A DNA stretch of 26,336 nt. Source: Pseudomonadota bacterium. Its GTDB lineage: Bacteria > Pseudomonadota > Alphaproteobacteria > Rhizobiales > Devosiaceae. The stretch spans positions 1-26,336 of the forward strand of contig JAEWBN010000015.1 in NCBI GenBank assembly GCA_023391095.1, in the 5' to 3' direction. The position numbers and the translations under genes are program-made. Of this stretch, positions 15,894-23,903 are shown one piece after another. How positions within the stretch are numbered: the first letter of the stretch is position 1; every line of letters begins with the position of its first letter. The notes below the pieces were generated by a model that was not told where the DNA came from, did not search any database, and worked only from the letters and a program-made list of their open reading frames with translations.

Positions 15894-16900
15894 AGCGGCA
15901 GTGGCCCCCCAAGAGCCAGATAGATTTCGTCGAGTTCGGCCGTTGGATCGCCAATCAGATCGAGGTCCAGTTCGTACTTCGCCGATTTGATGGCCAGCGG
16001 AACCGCGCTCCGCGCCAGACGCGGAAAGTGCTCGTCCATTCTGTAGGCACGAACATCGGCATCGATGAAGCGTCGGACGTATTCTTCCGCGAACGCGCCC
16101 TCGTACCCGACCATGAGCAGACTGCGGCCGAAAAACAGTTCGTCACCCTCGCCCAAATCCTCCCGGACCTCGTCGATCAGTTCAGGCAGTGTCAGGCCGG
16201 AAGCATCGAGGGCGAAGCGCTGCGCAAGCAGGTAAATGGTCCGGTCGTCCGCGTCGTCCAGCTGCTCGAGCGATGCGATCCGCGCAGGGAAGCCGTTAGG
16301 CGAAATCGTTGACTTGACCTCAAGATCGACCGTCCCCAGTGAGAAGTCTCTTAATCCGTTCGCCGGTCCCTTCCACATCCTTAGCACCTCGGAGGCCGGT
16401 CTGCCGGACCGGATCAGTCGCTGCACGACCTTCAGCTCGCCGAAGAGGCCGATCTCCTCGGAGTCGGAGAGCTTCCGGTCCCTTGGTCGCTCCATGAACT
16501 GCTGCCAGCTGCGGATGCGAGAAACGAAGGAGTGGTACGCGCGGAGCTCGCTGACATCGCCGATGGTTACATCGGATTCCAGAAGATCGGCCGCCATGAT
16601 CGTGAACATCTCCATGCTTGCAGCAGGGGTTCTGGCGATGCCTATCCAGACCAAAGCGTCTCCAGCGGTGTCATCGCCGACGCGAGACACTGAAAAGCCT
16701 CGAGCCTGTGGCAGATCCGATTGGCCGGGTGGCCGTATGGAGAAACCCGCCAGCAGCACCTCTTCGTTCTCAGGGTACCGGATGCCGGCGCGGAACCTGC
16801 CCTTGCCGATGGCAATCGTCCTCCAGCCCTCGCTGGTGTCGTTCGACCTCAGCGACCGCCACGCGGATTCAAGCTGCTGATGCTCACTCAGCGGAGCCAT
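15890..16900 (-). CDS. PD-(D/E)XK motif nuclease-like protein (DUF4420 type)
   Basis: This is a 336-residue protein with a restriction-endonuclease-like active site: Glu in the helix EEIGLFGELKVVQ (about 149-160), Asp in NGLRDFSLG (about 185) and Glu-Val-Lys in TVDLEVKSTIS (about 194-196). The N-terminal half before residue 140 has no motif I recognise. Its position between the Z1 ATPase and AIPR genes, with a 17-base overlap to the former, is typical of the gene order seen for these proteins in MORC/Z1 loci. It is the best candidate for the DNA-cutting subunit, but cleavage activity is inferred. Confidence 0.85.
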   Translation of the reverse strand: MAPLSEHQQLESAWRSLRSNDTSEGWRTIAIGKGRFRAGIRYPENEEVLLAGFSIRPPGQSDLPQARGFSVSRVGDDTAGDALVWIGIARTPAASMEMFTIMAADLLESDVTIGDVSELRAYHSFVSRIRSWQQFMERPRDRKLSDSEEIGLFGELKVVQRLIRSGRPASEVLRMWKGPANGLRDFSLGTVDLEVKSTISPNGFPARIASLEQLDDADDRTIYLLAQRFALDASGLTLPELIDEVREDLGEGDELFFGRSLLMVGYEGAFAEEYVRRFIDADVRAYRMDEHFPRLARSAVPLAIKSAKYELDLDLIGDPTAELDEIYLALGGPLPL

Positions 16901-19727
16901 ACTGCTGCTCCCATGCCACGTTGTTTACGGAATAGGGCACCCTCGTACCCAGCTCGCTCGTCGGAAAGCTCACGCCGATGCCGATCACCGGCACGTCGGT
17001 GTGTTGGAGCCTGTCATGCTTCGTTTCTCTTGGGTCGAGCGGGTATATCAGCAGAAGACCGCGCGGACCCTCGCCGCTTTGAGTGGTACCACGAACATAG
17101 CGTATCGCTGGGCCGTTTGGCTCTTCAGGTTCGCTCGTGCGCCGCCCCGGATCCTTCTGCCAGGCGGATCGCGTCACGGTCAAAGCACGCGACCATTGCT
17201 CCTCGTCGAGATCGAGCGACTCGTCCCGCGGGGAAAGCAGTCTGCCAATTCGATAGTCCGATGCGTCAGCCGCTGCGGGGTCTTTGCCGCGCGTCACGAG
17301 AGCGACACCTGGCAGGAACTCAAGCGTTTTGTCGCTGGCGCCACCAATCACGGCGACCGTCCATTTTCGCAGCTCACCTTCGCGGGCAAGAGAGTCGACA
17401 TAGTCGGCTATGAGATTGCTGCGAGCCTTCAGGGCACTGTCGCTCGTCGTGTAGGACCTGAGGAATTCGAGGACCCGGCCGTGATCCACGTCCTCCCATA
17501 TGCGACCCTTCCAGGTTTGGTCCCGTCCGGCCCTGTTTCGGGTGATGCCTGTTGTCCCGGAGTCCGCTCCCAGCCCAGCGACAAGATGCCTGGCTGCTTC
17601 GTAATTCCGCTCGATCCTGGTCGGATCCGTGCTGAACGACACTGTCTCCAGCAACTGTCCGCTGAATGAGAGCATGAGCGTCTTTGCCGCCCGCATCTTC
17701 ATGCGCGAGGTGACCATGAGAACGGGGTGCGACTGGACTTTGAGCCCGAAGTCCCGCGGCGTGCCGCCGCTCGCCGCCATCAGTTCGAATTCCTCGCGCA
17801 GCTCTTCCGAAGCGTCGGCAATATGACCGAACCACTCCGACAGCTCCTTCGTGCAGTACAGCCGACAAAGATCGATGTAGCCGGGGCGATAGCCGAACCA
17901 TCGGCCCATCTGCATCAGCGTGTCGTACATTTTGGAGGACCGCAGGAAATAGCTGATGCACAAACCTTCGAGCGTCAGCCCGCGCGACAGCTTGTCGCCG
18001 CCGACCGCGATCACCTTGAGCCCGGGTCCTTTGGTGTCCGCATAGTCCAGCACGTCCTTGGCGGTCCCGTTGATCTTGCGGACCTCGATGTCGGCGACGG
18101 CATCGGGCAGGACGGGTTGGAGCTCCTCCCATTCAGGAAGAGACGAGACCTCCAGATCGGGCTGGCCACGCCGAATTTCTTCTGTCGTCGGGCGGAAGTC
18201 TCGCTCGTAGATCGACTTCAGCGCGTCAAGAACGGAGGAGTCGTCTATCCCGCGAACAATGCGCTGTCGCTGCACCTTCAGGTACGTTTCCACCTGATCG
18301 AAGACGTGACCCTGCACGGCAGTGAAGCGCGTGACATGGACGAGCATGGAGCTGTGCTCGCTGCCCTGGCCCCTCTTGTGACGTATCGCGCAGACGAGCA
18401 GGAAAGAGAGGATCGCCTCTTTCAGGCTCTCGGGCAGTTCAGGTCTTCCGTCGATCGTCGGGACGTGGCCGCTCTTGTGCTTCGATGGCATCCAGCCATC
18501 CGTGTCGTCGTTCGTCGACCAGTCCGAGATGTGTCGGACCACGGGCATGGCTCCGGTTCGTCCGTTATCGCCGGGGCGCCCGAAGAGACGGGCGGGGCCA
18601 ACGTAGTTGCTCGGGGCGCCCAGGTTGATGATGAAGGATGCCGGGAACAGGTCAGGCCCTTCCTCCTTCGTCTCGCCTCGCTCGTGAATGAAGATGTTCG
18701 CGAACGGCGTCGCCGTGTAGCCGACGTATGCCGACTTCGAGAAGCTGACGAGCAGTCGCCGGATCAGCCTGTTGATCGCCTTGGGCTCGTGATCCTCATT
18801 GGCGCGGCCGTCCTCGTCGACGATATCGGCCCCTGTGTCCACCGAGGCGTGATCCGCCTCGTCGTCGATCAGCAGGAGGGGCAGATTGGTCACGACTTTG
18901 CGGCCCGTGGCGGGGTCTTCGTAATCCGCTACGTGGTTCCTGACCCACTTGTTCAGCTTCTCGAGAACGCTCTTGTTCTTCTTGACCACGAAGAGCCACG
19001 GCCGCTTTTCGGGGCTGATGCCCAGCTTGTTCGCCACCGCCGCATTGAAGTCGCCGCCGTTGGAGCGATTGGTGACGTAATTGGGACGGATTGCAGGATC
19101 CGAGTCCAGTTCTCCCACGCCAATGATGCGGATGGCCTCGGGATCCGGGTGGGTTTCGTAGCCCAGGAACCCCTCATCGAGACGCATCTGCGTCTGCGAC
19201 CGCAGGTTGTTGTGTATGCCCGCCAGAACGATAATGATCTTGTAACCAGCATCCGCCGCCTTGCAGATCAGACCAGTGTAGTTGCTCGTTTTGCCGGACT
19301 GGACGTGGCCCACGACCATGCCCCTGCGGTCCCAGCTTCCCCCGCGCAGCGGATCCTCCAGAAGCGACAGGATCTGGTCGGTGACTTCGTCAAGTCCATC
19401 GACGACCGCGGTCGCCATCTTGCGCTCCTGGTATTCCCGGTAGCGCTGCCAGTACCGCCATTGCGACTTGCGCTGCGCGTTGAGCCAGCTCTCATGCCCG
19501 GTGTCGTTCTTCAGCGTGGCGTTCTCGCCCATCCACATGCTGAAACGCCTTATCAGTTCGGCCTGAACCACCTCCCTGTCGATGAGCTGGCTCCAGCTGC
19601 GGTTCAGCATCAGGACCCGATCGACGATTTCACTGATCACGGCCGGTGTGACGCTCGACTTTTCCTCGTCGGCGATAAGCTCCTGAGCGAACTTGATGAC
19701 CTTCTGCTCCGTGGCGATGTCGCCCAT
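16884..19727 (-). CDS. Z1-domain SF2-type ATPase
   Basis: This is a 947-residue putative endonuclease-associated ATPase. Walker A is GHVQSGKT (about 140-147), Walker B LLLIDDEADHASVD (about 284-297), and a motif III-like SAYVGYTATPFANIF is at about 332-346. The Z1 region has IAVGGDKLSRGLTLEG (about 573-588) and a motif VI-like TLMQMGRWFGYRPGY (about 603-617). The family is known as a restriction-associated helicase-like domain. Here it directly abuts the GHKL gene (TAG followed at once by ATG) and overlaps the PD-(D/E)XK gene, so the three probably act as one complex that remodels or moves on DNA. Confidence 0.93.
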   Translation of the reverse strand: MGDIATEQKVIKFAQELIADEEKSSVTPAVISEIVDRVLMLNRSWSQLIDREVVQAELIRRFSMWMGENATLKNDTGHESWLNAQRKSQWRYWQRYREYQERKMATAVVDGLDEVTDQILSLLEDPLRGGSWDRRGMVVGHVQSGKTSNYTGLICKAADAGYKIIIVLAGIHNNLRSQTQMRLDEGFLGYETHPDPEAIRIIGVGELDSDPAIRPNYVTNRSNGGDFNAAVANKLGISPEKRPWLFVVKKNKSVLEKLNKWVRNHVADYEDPATGRKVVTNLPLLLIDDEADHASVDTGADIVDEDGRANEDHEPKAINRLIRRLLVSFSKSAYVGYTATPFANIFIHERGETKEEGPDLFPASFIINLGAPSNYVGPARLFGRPGDNGRTGAMPVVRHISDWSTNDDTDGWMPSKHKSGHVPTIDGRPELPESLKEAILSFLLVCAIRHKRGQGSEHSSMLVHVTRFTAVQGHVFDQVETYLKVQRQRIVRGIDDSSVLDALKSIYERDFRPTTEEIRRGQPDLEVSSLPEWEELQPVLPDAVADIEVRKINGTAKDVLDYADTKGPGLKVIAVGGDKLSRGLTLEGLCISYFLRSSKMYDTLMQMGRWFGYRPGYIDLCRLYCTKELSEWFGHIADASEELREEFELMAASGGTPRDFGLKVQSHPVLMVTSRMKMRAAKTLMLSFSGQLLETVSFSTDPTRIERNYEAARHLVAGLGADSGTTGITRNRAGRDQTWKGRIWEDVDHGRVLEFLRSYTTSDSALKARSNLIADYVDSLAREGELRKWTVAVIGGASDKTLEFLPGVALVTRGKDPAAADASDYRIGRLLSPRDESLDLDEEQWSRALTVTRSAWQKDPGRRTSEPEEPNGPAIRYVRGTTQSGEGPRGLLLIYPLDPRETKHDRLQHTDVPVIGIGVSFPTSELGTRVPYSVNNVAWEQQYGSAE

Positions 19728-21227
19728 CTAGTTGTCCTCCGTCAGAGCTGCGATGAGCTCGGGATACTGGTCGAACGGTTCGGTCCGCAGCAGGTTTGCC
19801 CGCGCGAGCTCGGGTGCGATGCCTTTGCGCCTCACCATCGAATTGAAGAGCGTTCGCGCCACCGTCATAACTTCCTTCGGCGGCTCACCACCGAAGCCTG
19901 TTCGGGGCGTTTCTTTGTCCTCGGCCGTGTCCAGCCAGATGCGCTGAACCGGAACGGTTTCCTCTATCACCCGCAGCATGGCGAGGACGTCGGCCCGCAT
20001 GCCGCTGCCGGCTTTGTCGGCAGCGTCGAGGACGGCCGCGACTGCAGGGTGGTTCGGGGAGATGCGATAGCGGGTGCCCGAACGGGACTTGCTGGTTTCC
20101 CACGCCTGAGTCACTGGTTCGCGCGCTCCGTGCCCGCCGGCGGGCGTGCCGCGATAGGCGAAAACGCTTCTTGCTCTGTCCCGGGCATCGCGGGCGATAT
20201 GTGCCAGTTCCTCGCGGACCGCGGGGGGCGGCTGGGCCGTCGATTTGCGGATGTCGATCTTCCAGTCGGCATCGGCGGAGTTCGGGATGTCGAGGCGAAT
20301 GCGGGCGAGGCGGTACGGCTCTTCACGATTCCAGCCCCTTCCTTTTCCAAGGCCGAGCCATCCGCCGGAAAGCAGCATTCTGTCGTTTCGGTACACGAAG
20401 AAGCCCTGGTGTGCGTTCCAGCCCTCGGGGCCGCCGGCGGTCTCGTACTCGTTTGCCTTGAGATGATCCTTGTGCGGCAGAACGAATGCCTGAACCCTCG
20501 CGCCTATGCCGGCTTTCGGGAGGGGAGTGTCTGGCGATGACCATGTCGCGGTATGCACCAGAAATGGATTCCAGGATTTCACCGGCCGACCGTTGAGCAA
20601 CAGACGCAGCCGCCCGTCCTCGAGCAGACGATGGAAGACCATGCCAAGGTGTCGTTGGATCGTATCCGACAGATCCAGGAGATCCTGCACTTTGCCGCCC
20701 TTAGGCAGCATGCGGTCCAGCACCTCCCAGATCACCAGCGTTCCGGTTTCGACGTCATTGAGCCTGCCGAGAACATCCTTCGAGGATGGGTCGGCGCCTT
20801 CCAGCAGGTGCCAGCCGCCGTCCTCGGAGTTGAGAAGATAATCGAGGTCCCAGCGCAGGACGCTGCGGACACCGTCCTTCTTCGAGGCAACCGTAAGCCG
20901 CCGCCCCTGAGAAAACGATGCTGTCTTGAGACCGAGGCCGAAACGCCCGAGGTCAGTTGCGTCGCGATCTTCCAGCGGGCTTCTGTCACCCAGCCGCATT
21001 GCGCTTTCGAGCGATGCATCGTCCATGCCCCGGCCATCGTCGAGGATGGTGACACGGCCATTGCCGTCGTTCCATTCGATATCTACCCGGACCGTGCTGG
21101 CGCCAGCGGCGATGCTGTTGTCGATCACGTCCGCCAGAGCACTCCCCGCGGTATAGCCCAGACCGCGAAGCGACTCGACCAGCGCGGTTGCCCGCGGGGG
21201 CGCTGATCTGGTCCTTTCACTGGACAT
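19728..21227 (-). CDS. MORC/MutL-like GHKL ATPase
   Basis: This is a 499-residue ATP-binding protein of the GHKL superfamily. The N box is ALADVIDNSIAAGA (about 30-43), G1 is LDDGRGMDD (about 62-70) and G2 is LGRFGLGLKTASFS (about 93-106). An S5-like portion and a helical C-terminus follow. Prokaryotic MORC-like proteins of this sort cluster with restriction-modification genes and are thought to act as ATP-driven clamps. ATG 21227 lies 11 bases inside the sigma gene, so the two genes are translationally coupled. The residues needed for ATP binding are intact. Confidence 0.92.
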   Translation of the reverse strand: MSSERTRSAPPRATALVESLRGLGYTAGSALADVIDNSIAAGASTVRVDIEWNDGNGRVTILDDGRGMDDASLESAMRLGDRSPLEDRDATDLGRFGLGLKTASFSQGRRLTVASKKDGVRSVLRWDLDYLLNSEDGGWHLLEGADPSSKDVLGRLNDVETGTLVIWEVLDRMLPKGGKVQDLLDLSDTIQRHLGMVFHRLLEDGRLRLLLNGRPVKSWNPFLVHTATWSSPDTPLPKAGIGARVQAFVLPHKDHLKANEYETAGGPEGWNAHQGFFVYRNDRMLLSGGWLGLGKGRGWNREEPYRLARIRLDIPNSADADWKIDIRKSTAQPPPAVREELAHIARDARDRARSVFAYRGTPAGGHGAREPVTQAWETSKSRSGTRYRISPNHPAVAAVLDAADKAGSGMRADVLAMLRVIEETVPVQRIWLDTAEDKETPRTGFGGEPPKEVMTVARTLFNSMVRRKGIAPELARANLLRTEPFDQYPELIAALTEDN

Positions 21228-23355
21228 CGAGTACCCCCTTCAGCCGCCTGGTCCTGCTCGGGTGCGACAACCGTCGAAGCGCTTTGGCCTCGATCTGACG
21301 GATGCGCTCACGGGTGACTTCGAATGTCTCGCCGACCTGCTCAAGGGTCAGCTCGTCGGCCATGCCAATGCCGAATCTCAGCCGAACAACCCTTTCCTCA
21401 CGCGGTGTCAGTTCCAGCAGCTGATCCGCGATCTCCTGGCGCACCCTCCCGTCCCACATCGCATCCTCCGGGCTGGCCTGAGTATCCACGAGGCCTGTGG
21501 TCATTTCCGTCGTCAGCCGCTCGACGTTGTTGCCCCGCGTCACGAGAGTGCCTGTCAGTCTTTTGAGCCTGACAAGCGCATCGAGCGAGATTTCCATCTC
21601 CTCTGCCAGTTCGGTGGCGGTGGCCGGACGCCCAAGCTCGCCATGAAGCTCCTGCCGAACTCTCTCCAGCTTGCGCGCGCGCTCCTGAAGATGAACGGGG
21701 ACCCGGATCGTGCGGCAAAGGTCGGCCATCGCCCGCGTGATGGACTGCCGTATCCACCAGGTCGCATAGGTGCCAAGGGTTGCGCCCCGACCCGGATCGA
21801 ACCTTTCGACTGCTTTGATCAGGCCCAGATTGCCCTCCTGAATGAGGTCGAGCGGTTCCATGCCCTTGTTCCGGTATCGTTTGGCCACCCAGGCGACGAG
21901 GCCAAGATTTGTTTCGATGATCCTGTTCAGCCGGCTTCGGAGCTCTGCGGCAAATGCAGTGGCATCCTCGAACCCCTCCGCCTGCAGCTCGCGCGCCCTG
22001 CGGGCTGCGTCCTCGAAGACTGTGGGCCTCAGACGCATTGCGGCCAGTTCGAGCGCCAGTTCGTTGGGTGTCAGGTCCGCAAACCTTGTAGCCAAATGAC
22101 TCTCCTCGTTCGGATGCTGTTCCCCGACAGGAGCTTCGTTCAGCGCAGCCTCTTCGTACCCATCCTCGAACGGTTCCCCTTCTGAGTCCTCCTCCTCCGA
22201 CGTATCTTCGTCCTGCTCTGTCGCGAAGAGCGCACCCGCTCCCTCCAGGAGTTCCAGACCACCCGGCATTCGGGCAAAGACGTGCGCGAGGCGTCTGCGC
22301 AGTTCCTCGGCGCGCGCCCACAGGATGGGCTGCAGTCCAAGGGCATCCTCCCTAAGTGCCCGAATGGATTCCAGGTAAGCAGTTTCATGGTCGTCGGTGA
22401 GCAGCGAACCAAGGAACTCCACTGCGTCCTCGATCGTACAAGGCTCGACCTCTTCGGTCTGCGCAGCAGGTGCCTCTGCGTCGAGGATCGCGCCCAATGC
22501 AGAGGTGTCAACGGCCACGCCGAGGTCGCTCAGCAGAATTCTGATCGGACGAACATACTCGCGACCATTCTTCGTTCGGCTGAGTCCGTCGCGCAAACCG
22601 TTAGCTGCAATGCGGCCATCACGCAGTGCATCGAGGATCAGGTCGCGCAGCGGTCCCGGCAGCTGCGGCGATGCTGAGCCGAGCCCGACCGGAAGGGCTA
22701 CGGCGACCTGCGACCAGTCACTGGCGTCTACCGCCGCGCTGGGTCGCGAGAACGTTTCATGAGCAACCTCTGCGGCCGCGATACGAGCGTCATCGGCCGG
22801 GCGGGACCGGAACTCCGGCTCTGCTTCCCAGCCGTCCGACGATTGCGTGTCGTCCTCGTTTGCTGGCGGCCCGGCTTCGTGCAGCCCGAGCGCCAGGGCC
22901 ACGGCGTCGAGCAGCGTATCCGCCGTCGGTCCGGGTGCCTCTTTCAGGGCTTCGACTGCTGGAGAGACGGCAGGGAGAGGGTCTGCCTGCTGGGGCGGGT
23001 GGGAGACCTCGGGGTCGGCAGATGTATCGGCAATGCCGAGTTCCTGAATGGCCGCGGTCGGATCGGTCGACAGCTCCATTGGGGCCCCGTCGTCGATCGT
23101 CAGTTCGAAACCCCATTGCGTGGCGTAATCGAGAACCGTTCGTCCCGTGCCATCCGACGCAGAAATGTCCGCCCCATGATCGATGAGAATCTCGCAGATG
23201 TCCTGACGGCCGCGCGATGCAGCCAGCAGCAAAGCGGTCGCACCGGTGTTGTCGCGCGCATTCGGATCTGCACCCCGCTCAAGGTGCGATCGTACTGTCT
23301 CTGCTCTTCCAGACGCTATCGCCAGCCTGAACAGCGGCGACATCTCCGACGACAT
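21217..23355 (-). CDS. Ankyrin-repeat / sigma-70 fusion protein
   Basis: This is a 712-residue fusion. Residues about 5-90 carry ankyrin repeats (MSPLFRLAIASGRAETVRSH, GADPNARDNTGATALLLAAS, HGADISASDGTGRTVLDYA). Residues about 235-285 resemble sigma region 1.1 (LILDALRDGRIAANGLRDG and ILLSDLGVAVD), with a low-complexity acidic stretch near 380-405. The C-terminus is a full RpoD-like sigma: region 2 (LDLIQEGNLGLIKAVERFDP, then TYATWWIRQSITRAMAD, about 503-545), region 3 and region 4 (TLEQVGETFEVTRERIRQIE, about 670-689). The -10 and -35 contact residues of RpoD appear kept. ATG 23355 overlaps a leader ORF stop as TGATG (GTG 23358 is possible). It heads the GHKL-Z1-nuclease-AIPR operon. A regulatory or decoy function is inferred. 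Confidence 0.93.
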   Translation of the reverse strand: MSSEMSPLFRLAIASGRAETVRSHLERGADPNARDNTGATALLLAASRGRQDICEILIDHGADISASDGTGRTVLDYATQWGFELTIDDGAPMELSTDPTAAIQELGIADTSADPEVSHPPQQADPLPAVSPAVEALKEAPGPTADTLLDAVALALGLHEAGPPANEDDTQSSDGWEAEPEFRSRPADDARIAAAEVAHETFSRPSAAVDASDWSQVAVALPVGLGSASPQLPGPLRDLILDALRDGRIAANGLRDGLSRTKNGREYVRPIRILLSDLGVAVDTSALGAILDAEAPAAQTEEVEPCTIEDAVEFLGSLLTDDHETAYLESIRALREDALGLQPILWARAEELRRRLAHVFARMPGGLELLEGAGALFATEQDEDTSEEEDSEGEPFEDGYEEAALNEAPVGEQHPNEESHLATRFADLTPNELALELAAMRLRPTVFEDAARRARELQAEGFEDATAFAAELRSRLNRIIETNLGLVAWVAKRYRNKGMEPLDLIQEGNLGLIKAVERFDPGRGATLGTYATWWIRQSITRAMADLCRTIRVPVHLQERARKLERVRQELHGELGRPATATELAEEMEISLDALVRLKRLTGTLVTRGNNVERLTTEMTTGLVDTQASPEDAMWDGRVRQEIADQLLELTPREERVVRLRFGIGMADELTLEQVGETFEVTRERIRQIEAKALRRLSHPSRTRRLKGVLDVQ

Positions 23356-23393
23356 CACGCGTCGTCGACCGCCACACGGCGACCAGTATTCAT
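23355..23393 (-). CDS. Possible 12-codon leader ORF before the sigma fusion
   Basis: ATG 23391-23393 opens MNTGRRVAVDDA and stops at TGA 23355-23357, whose last base overlaps the A of the sigma-fusion ATG (TGATG). A purine-rich AGGGGGG lies 7 bases before the ATG, whereas the sigma gene has no good ribosome site of its own. Translation of the leader may therefore bring ribosomes to the sigma start. It could be chance, since the peptide is too short for codon statistics. Confidence 0.4.
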   Translation of the reverse strand: MNTGRRVAVDDA

Positions 23394-23430
23394 CCAGTAC
23401 CCCCCTCGATCCGCCGACACGGACTACTTC

Positions 23431-23456
23431 CTTGTAGACAATTCCTTATCAGTCAA
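23431..23456 (-). promoter_or_regulatory. Weak promoter-like sequence upstream of the sigma fusion
   Basis: On the - strand TTGACT (23451-23456) resembles a -35 box, but the best downstream hexamer TACAAG (23431-23436) leaves only 14 bases. The 119-base gap between vsr and the sigma gene is the only interval long enough for a separate promoter in this operon. The site is reported as tentative. Confidence 0.25.
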
Positions 23457-23477
23457 TGCTTTGCAATGCTCGGCATG

Positions 23478-23903
23478 TCAGCTTGTCTTCGACGAGCCAA
23501 TTGCTTTCTGTATTCGATGGAGGGTTGCTTCCGGCTCGGTGCGCAGCTCGCATTCCCAGATGACCACGGGCGTCCAGCCGGCGACCTTGAGAGCCTCAAT
23601 ATTCTCCTGATCGCGCTCGACCGTCCGCTCGAACTTCGCTCGCCAGAAATCGACATTGGACGAGGGCATGGTTGAATGGCGACACCCTTCATGCCGGTGC
23701 CAGTAACAGCCATGCACGTATACCGCGACCTTCGCGCCTGGCAGCACGATGTCTGGGCGGCCGGGCAGGTCCTTGCGGTGCAGTCGGAATCTGTGCCCCG
23801 CGCGGTGCAGCAGCGATCTCAGCCTGATTTCGGGGACAGTGTCCTTGCCCCGGATGCGCGACATGTTGAAGCTTCGCTGCGCTGGAGAATGCACGTCAGC
23901 CAA
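23478..23903 (-). CDS. vsr: Very-short-patch (Vsr) mismatch endonuclease
   Basis: This 141-residue Vsr protein nicks at T:G mismatches formed when 5-methylcytosine deaminates, so it protects the genome of a cytosine-methylating strain. Family features are complete: DVHSPAQRSFNMSRIRGKDT at the start, the catalytic Asp in GRPDIVLPG, the zinc and catalytic His/Cys segment in HGCYWHRHEGCRH, and the late Cys in VIWECEL. I chose TTG 23903 because a perfect AAGGAGGT stands 6 bases before it, while the frame upstream (to 24002) is methylase antiphase. It overlaps the methylase stop by 8 bases (TTGGCTGA), so both are made together. The mismatch sequence context is presumably that of the methylase. Confidence 0.93.
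   Translation of the reverse strand: MADVHSPAQRSFNMSRIRGKDTVPEIRLRSLLHRAGHRFRLHRKDLPGRPDIVLPGAKVAVYVHGCYWHRHEGCRHSTMPSSNVDFWRAKFERTVERDQENIEALKVAGWTPVVIWECELRTEPEATLHRIQKAIGSSKTS

Noticed and set aside
17727..20540. 937-codon open frame on the + strand
   Set aside because: It lies antisense to the Z1 and GHKL genes, which have full motifs. GC-rich third positions leave the opposite frame free of stops. Its translation has no recognised domain.
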